Part shown: piece after piece, positions 57,432 through 64,000 of the stretch
How positions within the stretch are numbered: the stretch's first letter is position 1
Layout of the letters: each line of letters starts with the position of its first letter
Assembly (NCBI RefSeq): GCF_024505185.1
Contig: NZ_JANIBJ010000024.1
Span: forward strand, 1-64,000
Direction: 5' to 3'
DNA length: 64,000 bases
Source of the DNA: Methylomonas subterranea
GTDB taxonomy: Bacteria; Pseudomonadota; Gammaproteobacteria; Methylococcales; Methylomonadaceae
The notes under the pieces: generated by a model
What the model saw: the letters and a program-made list of their open reading frames with translations, nothing else
Database searches by the model: none
What the model was told of the DNA's origin: nothing
Program-made: the position numbers and the translations under genes

Positions 57432-57485
57432 TAAAAAAAAGGCGTCGCCGTAATACGGGTAAAACCCATACACGACAGACGCCTT
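57432..57485 (-). terminator. Leader terminator of the nitrate operon
   Basis: On the minus strand GGCGTC (57483-57478) pairs with GACGCC (57446-57441), followed by TTTTTTTT. An inner GGGT-TTT-ACCC hairpin extends the structure. It lies between the promoter and the nrtA start, so transcription would stop unless antiterminated. Confidence 0.8.
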
Positions 57486-57495
57486 TGTCCGGTTT

Positions 57496-57535
57496 GCTCT
57501 ACTGTGAGCTTATGATGCGGCTCCTACATTGGAGC
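57496..57535 (-). promoter_or_regulatory. ANTAR-type two-hairpin antitermination element (NasT/NasR target)
   Basis: On the minus strand hairpin P1 is GCTCC-AATGTA-GGAGC (57535-57520) and hairpin P2 is GCTC-ACAGTA-GAGC (57509-57496). Both have six-base loops with A at position 1 and G at position 4, the hallmark of RNA bound by ANTAR-domain antiterminators such as NasR, NasT and EutV. A 10-nt spacer separates them and the terminator follows 12 nt after P2. This predicts that nitrate or nitrite, through NasT with NasS, allows read-through into nrtA. No nasS or nasT gene is in this window. Confidence 0.8.
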
Positions 57536-57549
57536 ATTGTTTACAACAA

Positions 57550-57566
57550 TGCAATAGCGATGCCAA
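57550..57566 (-). promoter_or_regulatory. Sigma-54 promoter of the nitrate operon
   Basis: The minus-strand sequence TTGGCATCGCTATTGCA matches YTGGCACGRNNNTTGCW, with the invariant GG and GC ten bases apart. The predicted start, about 12 bp downstream near 57538-57540, falls just before the first ANTAR hairpin, so the leader RNA would begin with that hairpin. Confidence 0.75.
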
Positions 57567-57713
57567 TCCGCAAAAACTCTTATAATTTTATATATTATCC
57601 ATTAAAATCAATATTTTATAAACATGACCTCTTCGTAATTTCAATGCACCCGCACCTATACGATGTAGTAAAGCCTTCATCGCCGCACAAAAATGAAACG
57701 AAACAGCGCTTTT

Positions 57714-57730
57714 TGCACATCCGTGGTGCG
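57714..57730. promoter_or_regulatory. Candidate NtrC-binding site
   Basis: TGCACATCCGTGGTGCG agrees with the NtrC consensus TGCACY-N5-RGTGCA at 10 of 12 defined positions and lies about 150 bp upstream of the sigma-54 promoter, a normal enhancer distance. A half-site TGCACC begins at 57645. The rest of the gap between nrtA and the autotransporter gene (57567-57822) is AT-rich near the promoter and shows no gene. Confidence 0.55.
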
Positions 57731-57822
57731 AGTAACCGCGCCGGATGACGCCCGGATTGCACCGATCGGGTCCCTTCCTACCCGCCAGAAGACTCCGGAT
57801 TTTAGGTCTGGAGAAAAATTAT

Positions 57823-59127
57823 TTAATTAAATCCAAGCCTTATGCCTACCGTACCCACATAATCGGTCAGATAAGCGTGGCCCAGCAGCGCTTCAAAATT
57901 GACGTATGCCTGTAACTCGCGGGGGAAAACCGCGACAAGGCCGCCACCAACATGGAAAAAGTCCCGATCGGGCCTTTCGGTTTGATAGCTGAAGACAGTG
58001 GGATCCGGGCGAAAATCCTGAGCGAACCGCACCGAAACGTTACGTTGGCCGAGGGCGAACTCATGGGTCCAATCGGCACTGACTTGCGGGATCAAAACCG
58101 CAAAACTGGTACTGAATGCGGCGCTGGCCTGAATACCGGCCGAAGTCTGCAAAGAGTCGACGCCGTCTTTCAAATAGTGCAACTCCAGCCCGGTGTTGCC
58201 GCTTTCGGTGTATCCATTCAGTTGTAAACGCCGGTAATTGAAAGCAAGCCTCGGCCCTATGCTGAGATTTTTGATGGTCCAGTCATACCCGACCAAGGCG
58301 CCGGTTTCCAGTTCATCACCGCCGGATTTTGAAGTCGCCGTGCCGCTTGCCTTCAATACGCCGAAGTCGGTAAACGATACGCCCCGGGAGCGTTCGAAGC
58401 TTTTTGCACCATAACGGAAGAAAACATCGGTGAATAAACCGTCAAGCGGATAAAACGAAGCATAGACGGTGGGCCCGAATGAGTTCGTTCGAAAATCGCC
58501 ACCGCCAACAAAGTCGCCGCTCCATTGGCTGAAGTTCAAGGCGACGCCGCCCAGCATCCAGGGTGTGAAAAGGTAATCGGCGCCCGTGGTTACCGCCCAT
58601 TGAGTCGAGCGATAGCCATCTTCGAAGGTAGTTATTTTTCTGTCCAGGCCTTCGCCCTGCCCGGAAAAATACAGATTCAAGCCATCGACCAAACCGGTGG
58701 AAGCATCCGCGCTAGCGCCGCCGCCATTTTTCTTCCCGGCTTCATCGTTATCGCGTCGCTTATGGAAACGTTTGACGAACGCATTACCGGTCTGGGTACT
58801 GCCGGCGGCGCCTCCCGATACCGACGCGCCCCCCACCCCTGGAGAGGTAGGGGGTTCGAAACAAAGCAATTGCAGCTCGGCACCGAAATTCGGATTGGGG
58901 TTACTTGAATCTCCAGCCCTTAAGTTCTGGCAAAAATTCGCCAATTGATGGGTTAACGCTTGATCCAAAGTCTGGGCGGATGCCGTACCCACGCCAATAT
59001 CACCGGCCGTAATACAAAGCACGACAACGTAAAACTGTTTGAGCAGTCGATGTGCCCGGCGTATTTTTGAATAAAATATATTCAACGAATGGAAATATTC
59101 GTACTTGTTTCGATCAACTGAACGCAT
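57823..59127 (-). CDS. Autotransporter beta-barrel domain protein with short passenger
   Basis: 434 residues from ATG 59127, which has GAGGA 10 nt upstream; an upstream ATG at 59172 has no RBS. A long basic N-region precedes the hydrophobic core FYVVVLCITAGDIGVGTASA, like the extended signals of autotransporters. A short low-complexity passenger (about 55-145, Gly/Ser/Asn-rich with KRFHKRRDNDEAGKKNGG) leads to a C-terminal autotransporter barrel of about 280 residues with VTTGADYLFTPWMLGGVALN and a terminal VGIRLGFN. No effector domain is seen. It lies 34 bp after the secreted HELGH protein gene. Confidence 0.8.
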   Translation of the reverse strand: MRSVDRNKYEYFHSLNIFYSKIRRAHRLLKQFYVVVLCITAGDIGVGTASAQTLDQALTHQLANFCQNLRAGDSSNPNPNFGAELQLLCFEPPTSPGVGGASVSGGAAGSTQTGNAFVKRFHKRRDNDEAGKKNGGGASADASTGLVDGLNLYFSGQGEGLDRKITTFEDGYRSTQWAVTTGADYLFTPWMLGGVALNFSQWSGDFVGGGDFRTNSFGPTVYASFYPLDGLFTDVFFRYGAKSFERSRGVSFTDFGVLKASGTATSKSGGDELETGALVGYDWTIKNLSIGPRLAFNYRRLQLNGYTESGNTGLELHYLKDGVDSLQTSAGIQASAAFSTSFAVLIPQVSADWTHEFALGQRNVSVRFAQDFRPDPTVFSYQTERPDRDFFHVGGGLVAVFPRELQAYVNFEALLGHAYLTDYVGTVGIRLGFN

Positions 59128-59206
59128 CGATGAATTATCCTCGTAATCATAGTTTTCTTTGACAAAACCCATTTATTAATTTAACGCATTAATTTTTTAT
59201 ATCGAA

Positions 59207-61840
59207 CTACTCTGTCAGGAAAGGGTTGTGCAGGTTGTCATTGAGATTGATTTTCAGCTGTTGGCCTCCGGGTACACCACCCGTTACAAATGGAAGCACG
59301 GCGGCGTCGTTGCCGCCACCGGCGCATGCGGGCGGAACGGCCGTGAAACTGTTCGCGGTAGCGTGTTCCAGAGCAGCGTTATCCCTCATGAATAAATGCC
59401 CCAGTTCATGCGCCAACACCACGCCCCTGGGTTTAGGGCAATCCGTATCTTCGGCCAGCAGGATTCCGCTTTCGGATAGCAAATTGGCAACATTGAAATC
59501 TCCCCTATAATCTTCCGGGGATACGGTTAAAGCCGCCGGTCTGCCCTGATTCAATAATTCTCCGACGTAATACAAGTTGACGTCTTTTGCGTCCGCGCTG
59601 CGATTAGTGGGGTTATTTAAAATATTTTTTATCTCACTGGTGCGATAAGGTAGATTATTCAGCAAAATAGATTTTGCATCGATATCCTGCTTGTTTACGT
59701 TAGCCACCAAATTATCGATCAATCGGACACCTCGAAGCTGAATATTCAAGCCGGCCTGAGACAAAATTTCATTGGCACCGTACCGGCGCAAATTATTTTC
59801 GCCAAAGCTGTGCAATTCTTTTAAAAATCTGTCGGTTACCGCCGCCAGTTGCGCATTGTCGTCCCCCGCAAATACGCCCCTGACGGCCTTGACGTCCACA
59901 AAAGCCGTATTGAAGCGAATATTATCCAACAGTACTTTTGTATTGTAATTATTGTCCCCCTTGTCAACCGCGGTAAAAGCCAAATCGAGGGTAACGGTTT
60001 TACCGGCAAACTCGCTCATATCGAAAGCGGCGGTCGCCCATTTCCGGATAGTGCCGGCTCGGTCACCCACCACGAAGGGTATTTTTCCGCAGGTGGCATC
60101 CCCGCCTGGAAATCCGCAATTGAACATGGCGACTTCCGGCAAGCAATTGGCTGATTGCCCATAAATATTCGTACAAGGCTGCAAGCCTTCAACCCCCGGA
60201 TTGTCGACACCAACCGTCTTGATGAATTTTTGTACTCCATCGCTGGTAGTCACCGTGGCGTTGAAGGTATCGTCAAATTGCGTACCGGCAAATTCGTTGA
60301 ATTCCTCGCTGAGGAAGATATAGTCGACGTAAAGAGTCTTGGAGCCCGCCGGCACAGTGAATCGTTGCGTCAGTACGGAACCGAGATCGCCGACATTCGT
60401 GACACCGGTGGTGATCCGTGCCATCCATTTGCCTTCGCTCGGCAAAATATTACCTTCGCTTGGCGAATTGGGAGCCGGACAGGGCAGGCCGGGGTCGAAA
60501 TCGCCGGCAGCGGGAACACTGCAAAGCGGCACGCTTTGAACAATCGCAACGTCGCCTTTTGTTTCCCAAAAACCTTCGCAAAATGTGTTTTGCACCGCTC
60601 CGGTTACAGGGTCATTAACCTCTTTTACACACTCGAATCCGCCGTTACGGATACCCGCCAAAGCCGACTTGAACTTGGAAAACGCATAGGTTTTCGACAG
60701 CACGATATCCGTTTGTTGGACTTGGTTCGGCAGCGAGTATGCCGCCTCCCCGGAAAAACCGCGCATCGAATCGAAAGCCGTCAATGTGTATGGACCGGTA
60801 CCGCTGATATAGAGTTGGAAAATGCCTTGAGAATTGCTGACGGCCACCAAACTGTTTGTATTGCTGGCGACCACGACGCTGGGCACTTTTACCGCGGTTG
60901 CGGGGCAGGGTGTCAGTTGCTGCGTCCCCTCGCAAACGCTCCCGGAAATATTATCCGAGCCAAAGTCAGCCAACAACGCATAGAGCCCGCTACCGAAAAC
61001 CCCATCATAAAACGAGCCGTCGGTAACAATCCGGTTACTTTTAAAATCCACGACAGCGGTATCCACCGGCATCAGCCGCTTGAAAAAACCGCCCTCATCC
61101 TCGCCCATGCCGGGCAAGGGAACTTCAATTTCCTTGGCCAGTATGAAATTTTCAGTTTGCGGATTTGCCGGTACGGGAAAGGATAGCGACAACGGCTTTT
61201 GTAGCGGGGTGACCTCTATTTCAGCCTGAACCGGCTCAAGCAAAAGCTTCACGGTATCCATCAGCGGAATCGTGTCGCCAATCGGCGCTTCGATGTCCCC
61301 GGAAGCGGACGACACAATTGTCAAGCGCGCTTCGTAGGGTATTGCATCGGGCGGCACCGTAACCACAATGCCATCGTCCCCGGTTACGCTGCCGCCTTGA
61401 TTGGGTTTGAATGTGCTGCCCGCCAATTTAGTAAAAACATCGGACAGCAACTTGACGCCACGATTTTCAGCCTTGATGCGAAATTTAATTTCGCCGGATG
61501 TTTTTTGCTGAATGGTCGCCATTCCGGCATAAATGCCATCACCGGCAATTTTGTCCCGCCCCTTGCCGTTATCGTGTAAGACGGCAACCGTGGTTTCACT
61601 GGACTTGCCGTTCGGAAGCGTTCGGATCTTTTGTAGCAGTAAAACGTTGGGCTTGTGTTTCGGCAAACCGCCGGCCAACTCCGCTGTAACGCTGACCAAA
61701 TTGGGTTTCGGCCCAATTTGGATAAAATCCGGATTAAAGCTTGTTTCCTTTATTACCAATACTCCCTCGGGTTTCTTGGCTTGCACGTATCCGACCTGGG
61801 TCAAAAGAAACGCCAAAAATATTAGTTTTGCGAATAACAT
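59207..61840 (-). CDS. Large secreted protein with HELGH zinc-protease-like motif
   Basis: 877 residues from ATG 61840, preceded by GGGGAAG. Signal peptide LIFLAFLLTQVGYVQA. The N-terminal half contains beta-rich, Ig-like or ZU5-like segments (GDDGIVVTVPPDAIPYEARLTI) and a carboxypeptidase-regulatory-like stretch. A central region (about 455-660) with VDYIFLSEEFNEFAGTQFDD resembles choice-of-anchor L domains. Near the C-terminus, VVLAHELGHLFMRDNAALEH carries HExxH. The metzincin third His is not at its standard place (HELGHLFMRDN), so the clan is unclear. No PEP-CTERM or LPXTG sorting tail is visible. It may be a cell-surface or released metallopeptidase. Confidence 0.75.
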   Translation of the reverse strand: MLFAKLIFLAFLLTQVGYVQAKKPEGVLVIKETSFNPDFIQIGPKPNLVSVTAELAGGLPKHKPNVLLLQKIRTLPNGKSSETTVAVLHDNGKGRDKIAGDGIYAGMATIQQKTSGEIKFRIKAENRGVKLLSDVFTKLAGSTFKPNQGGSVTGDDGIVVTVPPDAIPYEARLTIVSSASGDIEAPIGDTIPLMDTVKLLLEPVQAEIEVTPLQKPLSLSFPVPANPQTENFILAKEIEVPLPGMGEDEGGFFKRLMPVDTAVVDFKSNRIVTDGSFYDGVFGSGLYALLADFGSDNISGSVCEGTQQLTPCPATAVKVPSVVVASNTNSLVAVSNSQGIFQLYISGTGPYTLTAFDSMRGFSGEAAYSLPNQVQQTDIVLSKTYAFSKFKSALAGIRNGGFECVKEVNDPVTGAVQNTFCEGFWETKGDVAIVQSVPLCSVPAAGDFDPGLPCPAPNSPSEGNILPSEGKWMARITTGVTNVGDLGSVLTQRFTVPAGSKTLYVDYIFLSEEFNEFAGTQFDDTFNATVTTSDGVQKFIKTVGVDNPGVEGLQPCTNIYGQSANCLPEVAMFNCGFPGGDATCGKIPFVVGDRAGTIRKWATAAFDMSEFAGKTVTLDLAFTAVDKGDNNYNTKVLLDNIRFNTAFVDVKAVRGVFAGDDNAQLAAVTDRFLKELHSFGENNLRRYGANEILSQAGLNIQLRGVRLIDNLVANVNKQDIDAKSILLNNLPYRTSEIKNILNNPTNRSADAKDVNLYYVGELLNQGRPAALTVSPEDYRGDFNVANLLSESGILLAEDTDCPKPRGVVLAHELGHLFMRDNAALEHATANSFTAVPPACAGGGNDAAVLPFVTGGVPGGQQLKINLNDNLHNPFLTE

Positions 61841-61978
61841 AATCTTCCCCTTATTTAACTGTACGCGATTACGTTCATTTTTAGCCGGCGTCCGCATCAA
61901 TTATTGGTAAAACCGCGGATTGAGATTTCCTCCGCCCGACATTGAGGACATACCGTAAAACCACCTGGCAAAATCGCC

Positions 61979-62037
61979 AAAAAAAAGCCGGATTACCTGT
62001 CATGACGTTATCGATGTCATGTCGGCAATCCGGCTTT
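61979..62037 (-). terminator. Intrinsic terminator, minus strand
   Basis: AAAGCCGGATT (61984-61994) pairs with AATCCGGCTTT (62027-62037), with an inner CATGAC/GTCATG stem. On the minus strand it is followed by a T run (complement of the A run at 61979-61986). It would end the RND transcript about 325 bp after its stop. The region 61901-62362 holds no other feature I can support. Confidence 0.75.
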
Positions 62038-62362
62038 CCAGAATCTCTTTTATTCGGGATCCGCGATTTTCCGCGCCTACCTTCCGATAGGCTTGGCTAG
62101 TTGGTTAAATAAGCTTATAGCGCAAAATTGAGCGGGTTTCTACTGAGCGATTTTGTCAACATTTCAAGGCTAAGCAAACTCGAACGGAGGGCAAAATGAT
62201 GCCCTCAAGCTAACGCGATTTCGGCAGTCGACAATTTCCCCCGGATAACTTCCGAAAACGGTTTTTCCATCAAACCGTTCGCGCGCGCCGCCAGAAAACA
62301 GCCTTTCCGGGCAAACAAATACGGGTTAATTGCAAATCATCTCTCCAACCCTAAATATGCCT

Positions 62363-64000
62363 TTAAAGCGTCTCGGTAAAGGGGGCCTTTTCGCTCCTGT
62401 CATGCCGCCGATGTACGTCGGCCACGCCGGCAAACATCACATACAAGCCGGGAATGACGATGACACCGAATACGGTGCCGAAAATCATGCCGCCGGCCGC
62501 CGCCGACCCCAGGGTGTTATTGCCGATTTCGCCGGCACCCGAGGCGAACATCAAAGGTATCAGGCCGGCGACGAAGGCGAACGAGGTCATCAGGATAGGC
62601 CGCAAACGCAACACGGCGCCCTCGATGGCGGCCTCGAACGGCGATTTGCCTTGCTTGTGCTTCAAGGCGGCAAATTCGATGATCAGAATCGCGTTTTTAC
62701 CCAGGATGCCGATCAACATAATCATGGCGATTTGCGCATAGATATTGTTTTCCAGCCCCATCAACCATAGAAAAAACATGGCACCGAAGATGCCGACGGG
62801 CAAGGACAGGATCACCGGCAAGGGCAACAGAAAGCTCTCGTACTGGGCGGCCAGCAGCAGGTAGACGAACAACAGGCAAATCAGAAAAATAAAAACGGCC
62901 TGATGGCCGGCATTGGCCTCGTCGCGCGACGAACCGGCCCAATCGTAACCAAACCCTTTGGGCAATTTTTGCGCCGCCACCTGCTTGATGGCTTCGATGG
63001 CTTGGCCGCTGCTGTAGCCCTCGGCGGGCTGACCATTGACCATGGCCGAGGTATACATGTTGTAACGGGTAACCTGTTCGGGACCGTAAACTTTTTCCAC
63101 CCCTAAAAATGCAGAAAACGGCACCATATGACCGTCTTTGTTTTTTATGTACAGCTTCAGCAAATCTTCCGGTTTTGCGCGGTATTCCGGCAAGGCTTGT
63201 ACCATTACCCGGTACATCTGGCCGAAGCGAATGAAATTGGTGGCATATTCGCTGCCGATCAGTGCTTGCAAGGTACTCATGGCGCTCTCTGTAGTCACGC
63301 CCTTTTGCGCCGCCTTGTCGATATCGACGTGCAGCAGAAACTGCGGGAAGCGGGTATTGAAAGTGGTGAACGCGTTGCTGATTTCCGGCCGCTGGTTGAG
63401 TTCGTCCACAAAGGCGTCGGCGACTTTCTGCAAATTTTCCAGGCTGCCGCCGGTTTTATCCAGCAAACGCATCTCGAAACCGCTGGAATTACCGAAACCT
63501 GGCACCGGCGGCGGGGTAAAAAACTCGATACTACCGTCCTTGATGTGGCGGGTTTTTTCCTCCAGCAGTTTGATGACCTGCTTATCGGACAGGCTTCTAT
63601 CCCGCCAATCCTTCAAGCTGACCAGATTCATGCCGTAGACCGCTCCGGTACCATCCGACAGCACGCTGAAGCCGGCCAGGCTGGACACCGAATCCACCGC
63701 ATCCAGCGCCGTTGCGATACGCTGCACTTCATCCACCACTTTTTCGGTGCGTTCCAGCGTGGCGCCGGACGGAGTGGTGATGTTGGCGTAAATCGTGCCT
63801 TGGTCCTCCTGCGGAATAAAGCCGGAGGGAACCAGGTTACCAATCAAGCCCGCGCCAAATGAAAACCCCAGCAGAATAGCAAAGGTAATCAGTCTGCGAT
63901 TGGCGATCAGTCCGATGAGACTTTTGTAACGCTCGGCCAGTCCGTTATAGCGGCGATTGAAGCCGGCGAAAAATTTGTCCAGGCCGGTTTTGTGTTGCGG
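62363..64000 (-). CDS. RND-family efflux permease (HAE1/AcrB-like), C-terminal part
   Basis: 545 residues of the C-terminal half are visible; the start lies beyond the right edge. Features of the hydrophobe/amphiphile efflux-1 branch: GFIPQEDQGTIYANITTPSG, the porter-domain FFTPPPVPGFGNSSGFEMRL, the membrane phrase FIFLICLLFVYLLLAAQYES, LIGILGKNAILIIEFA, and RLRPILMTSFAFVAGLIPLM. It would form the proton-driven inner-membrane part of a tripartite pump. Its membrane-fusion partner is not visible and should lie upstream, past 64000. The tail after YVMFAGVADV is short and charged. Confidence 0.92.
   Translation of the reverse strand, partial: PQHKTGLDKFFAGFNRRYNGLAERYKSLIGLIANRRLITFAILLGFSFGAGLIGNLVPSGFIPQEDQGTIYANITTPSGATLERTEKVVDEVQRIATALDAVDSVSSLAGFSVLSDGTGAVYGMNLVSLKDWRDRSLSDKQVIKLLEEKTRHIKDGSIEFFTPPPVPGFGNSSGFEMRLLDKTGGSLENLQKVADAFVDELNQRPEISNAFTTFNTRFPQFLLHVDIDKAAQKGVTTESAMSTLQALIGSEYATNFIRFGQMYRVMVQALPEYRAKPEDLLKLYIKNKDGHMVPFSAFLGVEKVYGPEQVTRYNMYTSAMVNGQPAEGYSSGQAIEAIKQVAAQKLPKGFGYDWAGSSRDEANAGHQAVFIFLICLLFVYLLLAAQYESFLLPLPVILSLPVGIFGAMFFLWLMGLENNIYAQIAMIMLIGILGKNAILIIEFAALKHKQGKSPFEAAIEGAVLRLRPILMTSFAFVAGLIPLMFASGAGEIGNNTLGSAAAGGMIFGTVFGVIVIPGLYVMFAGVADVHRRHDRSEKAPFTETL

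Overview
This window looks like chromosome of a gammaproteobacterium. Gene content and gene order (an MSHA-type pilus locus, tesA-ybbA-ybbP, a nitrate/cyanate assimilation operon, many c-di-GMP and PAS-kinase genes) would suit a Methylomonas-like methanotroph. That is inference: no methane-oxidation gene lies in the window.

Layout. (1) 1-3234, minus: an Rhs/YD-repeat protein with a signal peptide, cut by the left edge. (2) 3609-3854, minus: a small hydrophobic protein. (3) 4121-13530, plus: MSHA pilus assembly genes mshI, a PilN-like gene, mshJ, K, L, M, N, E and G, without any pilin gene. (4) 13733-16485: a 2.65-kb element in the 3' half of the initiator tRNA gene, carrying a tyrosine integrase, a RelE/ParE-type toxin with its antidote, and an orphan HigA-like gene. 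It is bounded by 105-bp direct repeats. (5) 16436-24328: tRNA-fMet, pgk, an HD-GYP protein, uup, a CinA-like gene, an AEC transporter and a diguanylate cyclase. (6) 25814-32475, minus: a probable operon running from a sigma-54 activator through an HDOD protein, a Ser/Thr kinase, an FHA protein and a membrane-spanning vWA-FHA protein to a PP2C phosphatase. (7) 32662-36435: ybbP-ybbA divergent from tesA. (8) 36500-36780 and 46935-47088: copies of a structured, MITE-like repeat. (9) 37277-46776, plus: an MCP without a sensor domain, a NIT-like membrane protein, a 2024-residue hybrid histidine kinase and a frameshifted REC/HD-GYP regulator. (10) 47159-57566, minus: a nitrate/cyanate operon (nrtA, nrtB, double-ATPase nrtCD, porin, cynS, FAD oxidoreductase, nasA). 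Its leader has a sigma-54 promoter, two hexaloop hairpins of the ANTAR (NasT/NasR) type and an intrinsic terminator. (11) 57823-61840, minus: an autotransporter beta-barrel protein and a large secreted protein with a HELGH motif. (12) 62363-64000, minus: the C-terminal part of an RND efflux pump.

How the parts work together. c-di-GMP turnover (one GGDEF enzyme and two HD-GYP proteins) and a c-di-GMP-binding-type MshE point to second-messenger control of surface pili. The nitrate operon appears to be under two layers of nitrogen control: NtrC/sigma-54 initiation, then nitrate-responsive antitermination. The kinase-FHA-vWA-phosphatase set looks like a complete reversible phosphorylation circuit spanning the inner membrane, with no type VI secretion genes beside it. 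The least expected elements are the ANTAR leader fused almost directly to a sigma-54 start, the vWA/FHA phospho-signalling operon, and the repeat family.
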